A stretch of DNA of 64,000 nt from Aphanomyces cochlioides (taxonomy: Eukaryota > Oomycota > Saprolegniomycetes > Saprolegniales > Verrucalvaceae), in NCBI GenBank assembly GCA_019828595.1, contig JAHQRK010000009.1:2294001-2358000 (forward strand), given 5' to 3'. The stretch's first letter is position 1, and each line of letters opens with the position of its first letter. Made by a program: the position numbers and the translations under genes. The notes beneath the pieces were generated by a model. It had not been told where the DNA came from and searched no databases. It saw nothing but the letters and a program-made list of their open reading frames with translations. This document shows positions 11,396 to 22,269 of this stretch, piece after piece.

Positions 11396-12575
11396 ATGCT
11401 CGACTCGCTCGTGACCGTGTCGGCGATCGATGTAGCTGGTCGTGCTGCGCTGCTCTTCCTCTCCTTCGTAGCTTGCTGGAGAGTCTCGTCTTGGGCCGAT
11501 CCCAGGAACGAATTCTGTCGGTCGAAGGACACACTGTTTGATCCGCATTCGACGGCAGGACATCGACAATACCGCTTCAGTGCGGATCGAAAGCTCTGGC
11601 TGCGCACAAGATGGTGACTCCCGCCTCCCAATACAGAATGGAAGGGCGTCATCTTCATCGTCCATGGCTACAACGAGCATATTGCGAGGTATCACTACGT
11701 GGGAACCAAGCTAGCGGACAATGGCTACGCTGTCTTTGGCATGGACCATCAAGTAGAAACAGCTCTACGTAGATCTAGCTGATGAACATCTCTAGGGCCG
11801 TGGTCTTAGTGAAGGCGAGCGGCTGTACGTTGAGCGATTTGACCACTACGAGCGGGATTACATTGAATTCATCCGCGACACTCTGGCGCTGACGAGCGAA
11901 TCGGCGCATGTCAAGGAGGCGATGATGCATTTCCCACAAGGACTGGCTTTGAAGTCGCTTCCGCGATTCCTTCTTGGTCATTCCATGGGAAGTCTTATCT
12001 CGCTCCAGATGATGCATGTAGACTTGAACACTTCCTCGGGGTGGATTTCTCACAAGAGCTGGTAGGATCACACCGACATTGAATGGAACGGAGCGATTAT
12101 GTGCTCTGGAGCGTTTCAGGTTGATCCAAAGGCTATTTCACCCATCGAGATGGTTCTTTCGTCCATTTTGAGCGTCGTCCTGCCAAAGTTTCGCCCACCG
12201 AATCCAAGCTTGTCGGTTGTCAAAGATCGCAGCGAACACGAACGCTCCCTTCGCGACTCTTTCAACTACAAGACAGGTATGATTAGCTTTGGATTTCAAC
12301 TGAACTAAGCTGTCTCTAGGGCCAACCATGCGATGGGCTGGCGAGTTTATTGCTGCGATGTCTCTCTCATGCCATCCATTCACACGCCTCTGTTGATCTT
12401 CCACGGCGAAAACGACACTGTGACGCCTCCTGGGGGGAGTTTGACGCTGTATGAGACAGCGTCTAGCACGATCAAGGAGATGCACGTCATTCCACAGATG
12501 TACCATGAACTCATCCATGATTCATGCCACGACTCCATGCTTGATCACATCCTTCGATCGTGCAAGCGAATGTAA
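11396..12575 (+). pseudogene. Alpha/beta hydrolase (monoglyceride-lipase type), broken copy
   Basis: It follows the four-exon plan of the intact paralogues at 47786 and 50035: exons about 11396-11752, 11796-12017 (222 bp), 12066-12276 (211 bp) and 12320-12575. The start MLDSLVTVSAIDVAG matches MLESLLTVSAIDIAG of the 47786 copy. Exon 1 has TGA at 11612-11614 where paralogues have TGG (RTRWW). Exon 4 has lost about eight bases near 12363, which shifts the frame before MPSIHTPLL. GHSMG, the Asp region (HGENDTVTP) and YHELIHD are still readable. The two lesions make this a recent pseudogene. Confidence 0.85.
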
Positions 12576-14597
12576 AGACGAAAACGAAGCATGCAAGTTT
12601 GCATATTATGAATCCTCAAAGATACACCACATTGGACATTTGAAACCTGTGAAATTCAAAATGAAGGACATTTCAAACATGTGAAATACACCAATGTCAC
12701 TTGAATCTTGTGAGATTTATTTCATCGAAAAACAGCGAGATGGAGAACAAGTTCCATGATGGACATTTGAACATTGTGAACAAATTTTGCCAGAAGGAAT
12801 CGACGACTCCAGCACATGAACGACACAAGATTGAACCGAGGCTTCTCAAAGACTGTCTCATGACTTAACAAAGAAGCATTCTTTCCAGAGCTGGCGTCTT
12901 GGGAAGGTCAGCGAACAAAGTGACGCAGCCCTGTTCGATGGCTCTTCAACCAGAAATTTCAACGCCAAATCTTTCAGCCGAGAGCACCACTTCCCCTTTG
13001 TACAACGTCAAATAAGGAAGTTCTTGTTCAAGGATAGCCTCTTTTTGAGACTTTAATTGCAGACTCTTGATAGCTCCTAGTAATGCTCAACCTAAACCAT
13101 GACTATTCTTTCAAGGGGGGAGGCGATCACTGCCTTGATTCTATCAATTCGTCAGTACTTGAAAAATACCGCGTGCGTTCCATGGAAAGAGATGAAATCC
13201 CAGTCGACGCGACGTTTCTATGCCAAAGTGTCAGCAAAAGGACTCATCAAAGGCGTGTGGACAGAGTGGTCAGCGCCTGTGGTTGGTCCGCCACTGACCT
13301 TTTAACCGCACAACGCTCGGGTAAAAATTGTCCTGTTGTGTATCTCATCTTGACAGGTTGGCATCTCTCTCGCCTGATAGTAGCGTCAATCTATCTGTCA
13401 TTGCACCCATTTACACCATGCAGCTCGCATTTCCAGAGCAGTAGCGCAAGCCAAACGCATGGACTCTTGAGGCTGCAGCGCTAAATTCTGAGCTAGAATT
13501 TTCCTGACTCTGTTTTTCCCATGGGCCTATTACACTATCGGGTCTGAATTTTCGTAATCAAGCAGCCATGCACCACGCAGACAATCTTGCAAGCTGGAAA
13601 TGGAACGATCAAGACGGTCTTGAACAGATTCGCACTGCATTACATCCACTTCGCAAACAAATTGCAACCTGCTGCTTGGCTCGTCCAACTTAACTCACAC
13701 ACTTGCACCAAAATGCAATATCTTTTTATACAGTATATTAAATTACAACATTATTCATTTAGACAGTTTTTCCTATTGAATGCAGAAACTGCGAGTACCG
13801 TAATCTCATTGTTTGATTAGTACCTACTGCTTTGGTTTTATCCTCCATCCCTTAATTTCTCGAGCTTTCCTGGATCCAAATCCAATGCAGGGTTATCTTT
13901 AATGTTGAGAGGATTGCTGCCGTTAGCGTTATTGTTCAATTTCAATCAGATCAATATACCTCTTTAAGTAAATATCAATTAAAATATCTAATATTATAGG
14001 TATGCAATTTGACAGCATTCCTGTCGAGTCTATTTTTAGTACCAATCTTAAATGCCGACTTCGCCATGAAATTTGCCGCCGTCGTTATCGGTAGTGCAAT
14101 CAATCCACTCTGCTCTACTAATCCTCACTGCTGTCTGCATGTAATTGAGCTCAAAATGAGCCAGCATTTCTGGAGAAAATGATCCCCAGATTGCTTGTCT
14201 CGGGCCTTTCGTACAGTGTACTCGCTAGGAATTCGATATTCTGAGGTTATTCCACTCTACCAGTAGTAGTCCAGCTCGTTCATGTAGCTCTAGCCTTGGC
14301 TCTAGTGTTCTCAATGCCATCTAGCTTATCTCTCTACGCTCTCAGTGTATCTCTTCATTGACAGCTTGTCTGTCGCGTCGTGGTTTTCATCTCTTGGCGG
14401 TGTTTTCGCTCGAGTTGTCGTTGGTCACGTCAAGGGGAAAATCTCTTCCAAAGCGTTCGCCATTTATTGCAGATCCTACAGAGCCACTACTAGTCCCGAT
14501 AGCTTCCACTCACCTCGAGCGAATACATCAACGTGGCTGCTGACCATAAGCAGCGCCGAGTCAGTCATGTTTATGCATCGTCATTTCATCTTTTGCC
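12576..14597. other. Long region with no supported gene
   Basis: Several ORFs of 60-155 codons exist but show no domain, no paralogue in the window and no splice pattern. The stretch 13700-14010 is A/T-rich. The end of this region is presumably the promoter of the gene at 14598. Confidence 0.4.
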
Positions 14598-15356
14598 ATG
14601 GACTTGATGAACCTCACAGACGTGCCATCCCCGTTGCCAACAAAGTTTGTTCTGCCGCCATACACAGCCAACGGTGTGGTTTGGTATACCATCCTCATGA
14701 CGCTCACATTGCTCCGGGCGACGACGATCACAGGTTTGATTGCGTTTGCAGGCCAGAAATTTCCACGACTAGCCATCGGTGCATCGACGTGGTATACTCT
14801 TATCTTCTTTAGCGAACCGCTCCGACACCGCTTTGCCTACACGTTCGCCTTCCTCTTGAGCATCATTCTTGGCGGCGTCTTCGGCTTCCACTTGTATCCG
14901 ACTCACAAGCGCGTTGGCCACTTTTTCATCGGCATGGCGGCACCACTTGGCCTCGTAGACGCAATCGCGGCGGCAGCTCTGGACCGCATGAGCCTTTTGC
15001 TCAACCAACTCAACATCAAAGCTCCACTGGAACCGGCGGAAATGGCCACAGTCGTTGCGATTGCCTTTGGCTTAGCGATTGTGAATGGATGGCTGACTTT
15101 AAAACAACTCTCTCCTGTGCATTTATCTATCTCGATGGCGTTTGTTGGCTCGTTTGTCATGGCCATGTGTGTTTCCAATATCATGGCATTGTACTTCCAC
15201 GTGTGTGAGTATTACGCTTGGCTACGTCTTGGCCTGGCCCTTGCCTTCCTCAGTGGCTCGTTGTGTCTTGTTTGGCGCGAAGCAGTGCTTGCAAGACAAG
15301 AGTGCAATCCAGCGCCCGAAGAGAGCGGTACTACGTACGACTCCTGGCACGTGTGA
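14598..15356 (+). CDS. Multi-pass membrane protein, four-member local family
   Basis: 252 residues without an intron. About seven hydrophobic segments are visible (for example TILMTLTLLRATTITGLIAF, FAFLLSIILGGVFGFHLY, ATVVAIAFGLAIVNGWL, LALAFLSGSLCLVW). A central segment, VGHFFIGMAAPLGLVDAI, lines up with CGRFMIGAAAPIGLLDAI in the protein at 30849, so the two are paralogues. The function is not recognised. The hydrophilic C-terminus is short. A plasma-membrane or organelle membrane location is likely but not shown. Confidence 0.75.
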   Translation: MDLMNLTDVPSPLPTKFVLPPYTANGVVWYTILMTLTLLRATTITGLIAFAGQKFPRLAIGASTWYTLIFFSEPLRHRFAYTFAFLLSIILGGVFGFHLYPTHKRVGHFFIGMAAPLGLVDAIAAAALDRMSLLLNQLNIKAPLEPAEMATVVAIAFGLAIVNGWLTLKQLSPVHLSISMAFVGSFVMAMCVSNIMALYFHVCEYYAWLRLGLALAFLSGSLCLVWREAVLARQECNPAPEESGTTYDSWHV

Positions 15357-16254
15357 AAGAATCTTGTGATATAAATGGCATGAAATACATCAATGGTTGA
15401 AATTGCTCTTCGGTACTTAGCTCTTTTTGCAGGATAAAGGGGGGAGTAGGGGGAACAAAACCGTCGTTGGCGCCGACCCTAACGATCCCCCCAGTTAGAG
15501 GGGAAACGGGGAGTAAACTTCGAGCTGTAAAATTGAATATGACCTTCGTTCAATGGACTGAGAGTGAATTTACATTTTGTTCAAAATGTTCATTTGGAGT
15601 TAGTCCATTCGCCAAGTTTACAACCACAATTTAAAGCCTGTTCTGTTCAGAAGCACGGAGCACATTGAAAAGAAGGCAGAGCCACCATGTGCGCCGTTAT
15701 CCACTTTGTCGCGCATCGAGTGGCATTTCATCCATCATGCGATATGCTCGATCTGTCGACTGGTAAAAGTAACCCTCTCAGGTCATTTTATTGTATAAAC
15801 TTATACCTGTACATTATTATATATTAGATTATATGATTACTATCAAATAAATAACGAAATAACCAGTATAAATATATACAATGTATTTACTAATATTTAT
15901 AGAAATATTTTAATAAACAGGTTCTTTACAACTTGTCAGCTTAACAAATACTAGTATAACATGGGTGGCATGGACATTCTGCAAGGCGAACTCAATGAAG
16001 TTTGGAGGCTTTTCCAGCGTTAGAACGAACGCCAGTGTGAGTAGATACCTATCGTGTTGTCCTCTGTACACAATTGACAACGATCTTCTCAAAAATATTG
16101 TTGGAATTATTTCAAATTGGAAAATTCAATTTTTTTCGCCAAGTCTTTTTTCTCCATGACACCCATGGCCCCAGATGGTTGATCGGCGATTGACAACAGG
16201 ACACAAGCTGCCAAGCGTCACTTGGCATTTTCCATCAAACAAGACTTGTGAACG
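15357..16254. other. Intergenic, A/T-rich toward 15790-15930
   Basis: No gene supported. A G-rich/C-rich stretch at 15435-15510 has runs of G and C that could pair imperfectly. Confidence 0.35.
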
Positions 16255-17331
16255 ATGATCTTGCTGAGATATCTCGTCGTTGTAGCTTTCTTTGTCTGCT
16301 GTATGGATGCCAAAGCCTCGAAAAGCATCAAAGCACCCTCTAAAGCAGTCAAGGCTGTCCCGAAACCAGCAAATGGAGCGAGTAAGAACGGCGGTGGCGA
16401 GAAGAAAGCCAAGATTTCGGCGGGATTCTGCTGGAAAAACTCGTATGGCCGTGGTGCTGGGTCGATTCCCCAGTCCTGCGATCCTGGTCAAGAGCGTTTG
16501 GGCTTGCTCTGCTACGACAAATGTCCGTCGGGGTATTCCCGCAAAGGTTTGGACTGCCACCAGAACTGCCCTAGTGGCTTTGACGACCAAGGCCTCTTTT
16601 GCCGCATGAAGGAATACGGCCGCGGTGGCGGCTATCCGTGGAAGTTTGGCGACTCGCTCAATCTCAACAACGCTCGAGAACGCTGTGAGAAAGACAACGG
16701 CAAGGGGAACTGTGAGCAAAATGGAGCAATCATTTACCCAAAGTGCAAACCTGGCTACGATGCCTTTGGATGCTGCCTTTGCCGCCCCAAGGCCTTTGAC
16801 TGCAAGAAGCTCGGCATGCAAGGTCAGCTAGATCTGAGCTGCTCCAAGTTTGTTCAAATTGGCAAACCCCACGTTGGCAAATGCCCCGCCGGCGACGAAA
16901 ACCAAGCGGGTTTGTGTTACAAAAAGTGCAAGAGCGGCTACAGTGGCGTCGGTCCAGTCTGCTGGGCTGGCAATCCATCAGGATGGTCCAATTGTGGTTT
17001 CGGAGCCGCGGAGAGCAGCAAACGGTGCGCCGAAGTCATCAAAGACCAAATCATGTCTGTGGGTCAATTGGCTTTCAATGTTGTCTCTGGCGGCGCAGCC
17101 AAAGGACTACAGTCAGCGTGGAAGGCTGTCAAGAGCAAGGATGTCATTCAGAAAGCGGTGAAAAAGATCAACGGGAAGGGTTTTGGCGTCATTAGTCAGC
17201 TGGAAGACTCCAAAGACCCTGCCGATGCAGTTCGACTTGCCGCAGCCATCGCTGCCATGTTTGATCCTACGGGTGTCTCGGACGTTGTCGAATCGTTTGC
17301 ATTTTCAACTTGTGATAAAGTCCATCGGTAA
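16255..17331 (+). CDS. Cysteine-rich secreted protein, intact family member
   Basis: 358 residues in one exon. An N-terminal signal peptide (LRYLVVVAFFVCCMDA) is followed by a Lys/Pro-rich linker to about residue 58. A cysteine-rich region follows from FCWKNSYGRGAG to CWAGNPSGWSNCGFGAAE, with repeated CxxxCP and CPSGxxxxGLxC units (CYDKCPSGYSRKGLDC, CHQNCPSGFDDQGLFC). The last 90 residues are a cysteine-poor, Lys-rich tail. Such modules are common in secreted oomycete and ciliate proteins, but no exact function is known to me. Two decayed copies lie at 3647 and 6484 on the other strand. The long minus-strand ORF over this gene is its antisense shadow. Confidence 0.85.
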   Translation: MILLRYLVVVAFFVCCMDAKASKSIKAPSKAVKAVPKPANGASKNGGGEKKAKISAGFCWKNSYGRGAGSIPQSCDPGQERLGLLCYDKCPSGYSRKGLDCHQNCPSGFDDQGLFCRMKEYGRGGGYPWKFGDSLNLNNARERCEKDNGKGNCEQNGAIIYPKCKPGYDAFGCCLCRPKAFDCKKLGMQGQLDLSCSKFVQIGKPHVGKCPAGDENQAGLCYKKCKSGYSGVGPVCWAGNPSGWSNCGFGAAESSKRCAEVIKDQIMSVGQLAFNVVSGGAAKGLQSAWKAVKSKDVIQKAVKKINGKGFGVISQLEDSKDPADAVRLAAAIAAMFDPTGVSDVVESFAFSTCDKVHR

Positions 17332-18978
17332 TCTTAAATAAGTCTCAAAGTTTGTCGTTTACTCGATAGAGTTCATCCATGCAGTTCCTTGTGCTCGGCT
17401 AACGAGTTTACGAGCAATCTTGCTTTCTCGACGTCGTTATGCCTTTGACGAAAAACTTTGAGAGCTTCTAGCACCAGGATAACAAGCTGCAAGGGTCAGA
17501 GAATGCGTTTCGATTGACCTTTCAATTATTTGACAATCAGCCCGATCGTGTTGAGCGTTCCTCGTGAGGTGTGGCCATTTGGGGAAGTGAGTTCCCCCAA
17601 ACGATTCTGTACTTCTTGACCAGAAAGTAGCACCCGCATCCAAAAATTCATGAATTCTCACAACAAATGACCTTTGATCTACCTCAGTCTTCTCCATCCA
17701 CCAGAAGAGCTCTTGCACTTAAATCCTCGTGCTGCCGCTTGCGTTGGCTCCATAGTTCCAATGGCTGGAACTAGCTCGAACTGATTCTTGTTTGTGCGTT
17801 GTCATTAGCCAACCTATCCTCTGTATTATCATCATCTATGTGGAGCTAGTCAGTTCTCGACCAGTTTCAGGACTTTTATCCTCCAACCATCCATCCACAT
17901 ATTCTCTCTGCTATCCTCTTATTCCCACGCCAGCATTGTGTCTTGCCATCGCAAACGCCACCTGAGTGGTTGTGGAATGTTCTATCGTGACAACAATCCA
18001 CGACTATATTCAAACCGTGGCCAGCCACACTCCGGTCAACTCTATCCATACGATCCTCTGCACATATTCAATGTTCCTCGGCGTTGAATTGCAGCAAATT
18101 CCCATCGCCAGCCAGTGGATAAGATGAACATGGATGGACGTCTCGTCGGTTTTTCTAAAAGTCTTTTTTGGATTCGTCAACACAAAAAGTTCAACATGGT
18201 CCGTCCTCGTAATCAACCAAAACATCCTCAAATTGAACTTTCGAGATTTCTCATCCTAATTAGGATCCAATTGCCACCTCAATCCACGACGGCCAGCAAT
18301 GGAAAATCGAACAATATAACGTCTGGCACGCTGTAGATTGGGGCTATATCTGAAGAGTTGATGGAGTATAGAGTCGAACGCGTGCCGATACCAACCTAGC
18401 GAGAAAAACGAGATCGATTCTTCATGGAATCAAGCCGCATGCCAATTTTCGGATATTCAATATATAAGAGATGAAAATGCATATTTTTGAATATCTTGCA
18501 TGAATAATCGATCGGGGGCATATTTATACTGCACAGTCAATGAGCCCGACAATTTGTTAACAACGCTCATGCGACAAGAGTCTTTCCAGAGAATGTGAAT
18601 CCATTTCAATAGAGTCTTTTTCGTTAAAAGCTATTGAAACAACCTCGAGTATTCAAGCGAAGACGTTCTCGTCGTTCAATATAATATGCTTACACTGTTA
18701 ATGCATAATATTACATATTATGTAATATTATAACGTATCATATTTCACAGTTCATACATGTGGACCAGACTGAAATTTGATTTCAATTTACACAGTATAT
18801 ACATTTGTGAAGTATAAATGTGTCCTGAAAAAGTCGAAAAAAGCGGAAAATATTGCCAAAAATTGAAGAATATATAGGCATTTTCACTTATGAGTTAAAG
18901 CCGCATGTTTCGCATCTCCAACGTTCTTTTTGGTCATTTTCAAATAAGATCGAGAAGGCCACAAGCAACTTGAGCGCG
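17332..18978. other. Intergenic region with an A/T palindrome
   Basis: No gene supported. An A/T-rich palindrome at about 18704-18731 (ATAATATTACAT facing ATGTAATATTAT) could form a hairpin. The 300 bp before 18979 are A/T-rich and probably contain the promoter of the hydrolase gene. Confidence 0.4.
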
Positions 18979-20286
18979 ATGATTCCGTTGGCGTTGTCGG
19001 TCATTTCATGGCTCCACGTCGCGGTACATGGCTTTCTTAGTGAACACAACCCGAATCTAGATCTTCTCGGCCGCCTCACGCTCGTTTTCGTGATCTATCA
19101 AGCGCTGTCGACGCTGCATCGATGGAGTCTTGCCAAGGACGAGAACTGTCGCATGGCGATTCCGATCAAATACAAGCACAGAAAGGAATTGCCGTCCCAT
19201 CCACATGCGCATCCACTCTATCGACGACAGTTTCGACTCAGTCATTGTCAGTCGCTATGGCTCCATACGAAATGGTGGCTTCCGTCCGTGAATACAACGT
19301 GGAAAGGTCTTGTATTTATCGTCCACGGCATGAATGAACACGCGAGTCGATATCATCACGTCGCAAAATACCTCACACGCCACGGATATGCTGTCTTTGC
19401 GATGGATCACCGAGTACGATGAAATTGGAGCGTTGCAGTACTTACTTGGGTGTCTGTAGGGTCATGGGGTCAGTGAAGGCGAGCGATTGTACGTCGAGCG
19501 CTTTGAATACTTCGCCGCAGACTATTTCGAATTCGTCCACAGCATCTTGGCCTTGGAACCCCATTCGGAATACACAAAGGCCACACACATGCAGCTGCCT
19601 GAGAATATCCGCATGAATCAATTGCCGCGCTTTCTCTTGGGGCATTCCATGGGCGCTCTGATCTCGCTTGATATTGCCTTGGTACGTTAACTCCCCCTTC
19701 TGCACCCCTCATTCGGCATGTAGACTTATAATGACTTGGCATGGACGGGCGTGATTCTCTCGGCTGGGGCGTTGAAGCTGGATCCGATTTCAAGTCCCCC
19801 TCTTAAAGTTCTCATGGCGAAACTGCTTGGCAACCTGTTGCCCAAGATGCGCTTCCACGCTGCGGAATCACCCTTTATGGTCCACGATCTAACCACGCAT
19901 GAGCGTATTCTTCGCGATCCTCTCAATTCCAAGCTTGGTTTGTTGTCTTCTGGAGTTTGGTCGCTAAATCTACCGTAGGCCCCACGGCTCGTATGGCTGC
20001 GGAATTCATTGGGGCGATCAATCGCATCCAGCGTCAGGCTGAATGCTTTACAACACCGCTGTTGATGTTTCACGGCGAAGAAGATAAGCTGACGACACCA
20101 TCGGGAAGCTCCGAGTTCTTCGCACGCGCTGGCAGCAAAAACAAGCAACTGCACATGTTGCCAGGTTTGTACCATGAACTTTTCAACGAACATTGTCGCG
20201 ACGACTTGTTCCATGCGATCGTGACGTGGGCAGACTCTTTGACAGCCTCAAACACAGCGCCCACGGACGCTCCACACGACCTTTAA
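18979..20286 (+). CDS. Alpha/beta hydrolase, monoglyceride-lipase/lysophospholipase type
   Basis: Four exons, 18979-19413, 19460-19681, 19724-19937 and 19979-20286, give 392 residues. The introns are 46, 42 and 41 bp in phases 0, 0 and 1, the same positions as in the paralogues. The ATG at 18979 is the first in frame; the earlier open stretch from 18853 has no ATG. The N-terminus has a hydrophobic segment (MIPLALSVISWLHVAVHGFL) suggesting membrane anchoring. The nucleophile is Ser208 in GHSMG; the acid is in HGEEDKLTTP and the His in YHELFNEHC. HGMNEHASRYHH is the oxyanion-side HG motif of this family. It probably hydrolyses monoacylglycerol or lysophospholipid esters; the substrate is inferred. 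It is the most divergent of the four local copies. Confidence 0.85.
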
Positions 20287-20528
20287 CTTTGAATTTATCT
20301 ATGATTTGCATTGACTCAAGTGTATCCTTGCTGGTAAATTGCGTCAGATTCAGGGGCAGCGGCCAGGGGAATGCAGCAAGACGGCCATGGAGATTCACCG
20401 CCTTGTGGACATTTGAGAGCTGTGCAAATTCTCCATGTCATCCTTCACGACGGCAAAACTTCGACGAAGGGGCTTTAGCTTAGTGGGTCAATGGGTTACT
20501 CTAGTCTATTGCTTGATGTCGTGTCCTC

Positions 20529-21386
20529 TCAGTACATCCAAGACGACGCTCGGTGAGGAGGATCTTGCGTGAACTCGGCGAGGGAATTCTCAAGACGCGT
20601 GATGTGCGTCTCGAGAAGACTTTTGTGTCGCTGCATCCACGCTGGAGACCTAGAATGACATGAAAGTTAGAGCAATTCGCGACGACAATTGTACCCCGAA
20701 ATTGTGTCGCTCAAGCAATCCCGTCGTGGTAAACTTGCAGGCAGAGATGGGCCAAATAAAAGTTTCTAGAGAGATTAGAACCATCGCTGAAGATCAGAGA
20801 TACCTCTGTGGTTGAGCTGACGACATGAAACAGCGAAGGTCCACCCCCTTGCTCTAAAACGCCACACGGAATCCCGACCGGTTGGATGCCATAGACTGCG
20901 ATATAATTCTGCGATTGTCGATGAAAAGTTAGTCTACGTCAGTTCTTGATCTCTAGAACACAAATAAAGCTCCTACCGCACAAAACATGTTGGCAAATAG
21001 CCCAGCTTGATGCGAAATTCGCGGTTGAGCGGAAGTCGGACGATGGTTTTCACTTTGACATATTCCTCTGGTTTGTCGTCGACCGCGACGTCAATATCAA
21101 CAGCGTGGGCATTCTTGTTGAATATGCGCACTTCACCCAGCAGTGCTTTCGTATCTCTACCACCATCAGGCTTGACTCCGCTGAATATCATTGAACGCAC
21201 ATTGCAAGAACGACGACTTCCTTTGGCTTTGCAAACGACGCCCAGTATGTTTTCCGCGAATACGTTGTGAGATTTGCGACTGGATGCTCAAACGACGATC
21301 CCGTTGCTACAACTCTCAAGTCTTGTAGTGCCGTGGCGCCGTCATTTACCTCGTAAGACGCGGAAGGTCAGCGCCGCCGCTTCCAT
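20529..21386 (-). pseudogene. Possible spliced gene of unknown function, apparently frameshifted
   Basis: Protein-like pieces follow one another on the minus strand: a start at 21386 (MEAAALTFRVLR), FEHPVANLTTYSRKTYWASF with KPKEVVVLAMC, FSGVKPDGGRDTKALLG with KPEEYVKVKTIVRLPLN, then NYIAVYGIQPVGIPCGVLEQ, FTTTGLLERHNFG and SPAWMQRHKSLLETH to a TGA at 20529. GT..AG borders explain most joins (introns about 21340, 20912-20980 and 20757-20820). The join near 21196 needs a one-base shift. No family was recognised. A paired CCGGAT motif lies 52-84 bp upstream. The alternative is chance ORFs. Confidence 0.4.
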
Positions 21387-21437
21387 CTCGGTTCGATCTT
21401 TTTTTCTCCAAACAACGCCAAAATGGAAAATTCAAAT

Positions 21438-21470
21438 ATTATCCGGAGTTATCGACATTTATCCGGATAA
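21438..21470. promoter_or_regulatory. Paired TATCCGGA motif
   Basis: TTATCCGGAG and TTTATCCGGATAA are 20 bp apart. They lie 52-84 bp before the ATG of the minus-strand gene model ending at 21386. The spacing to the start is nearly the same as at 51641-51668. Confidence 0.35.
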
Positions 21471-21499
21471 AGTTAACGTGATAAAAGTTAGTCTCTCAG

Positions 21500-22269
21500 A
21501 ACAGTTCGTTGATTAATGTTTCTACTTGGCATTGCGCTGTCTCGATGCCCTCTTAGCTACATGCTCCCGTTGGTTTGAACTTGCAGCTCTGTCTGCGATG
21601 GGATTTGTGTGTCGATGAGCCTCCCCTGCAAAAATGTATCACCAGTCCTACTCAGCACTCAGCCGCTAGCTAAAGTCAACAAAGACTGCGCGCTTCTACT
21701 TACTGGGCGTGCGCTCACTCGAGTGCGATACATCGCTAGCTCTTTGGGGCTCTCTGTTGCTTTAGTGGCAACATCAAATCGACTTGGAGGCGACTAAACT
21801 TTAGCATCAGCACTAACGTAGACTACACGTAGCATTCTTCACGATAGCTACATCATATAGATCACACTTGTTTCCATTGCAAATTCTTCGCTTGTGCACA
21901 TCTCAATGAGAATGCGAAAGCGACCGATAAGATTGAGCTACGATGGTGTTAAAGTCGACGTCAAGTCTGGCAAGTTGCATGAGCGAGTCGACAAGACTTG
22001 ATGCTCGTCCATCAAGTTGCCAATGAAGAGCGCAGTCCTTAGCAGCAACTGGGGATCCTATCTTTTCACACGGTTGAAATGTCCTTGTAATCTCACAACG
22101 TTGAAGTGTCTCTAACGGTCAAAGGCATACAATTACCAAGTATAAATGAATATTCATCACACCCATCTATAATTAATTCCAAATTTTCCGTATTCATTGC
22201 ATCTATTTGTCACACCGTGTTATAAATAAGAACGTAGAATGATGGTGAACTTACCGTTAAAACTCCAAC
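21500..22269. other. Intergenic region before the transporter gene
   Basis: No gene supported. The last 150 bp are A/T-rich and probably include the promoter of the gene at 22270. Confidence 0.4.

Noticed and set aside
13083..13484. ORF of 133 codons in the gene-free stretch
   Set aside because: No domain, no paralogue, no splice or upstream signal to support it.
16126..16821. Long minus-strand ORF (231 codons) over the cysteine-rich gene
   Set aside because: It is the antisense shadow of the 16255-17331 gene; the other strand has a signal peptide and paralogues.
20478..20560. tRNA-like stretch (GGCTTTAGCTTAGTGGGTCA)
   Set aside because: The start resembles a D-arm, but no anticodon stem or GGTTCRA-type T-loop follows.
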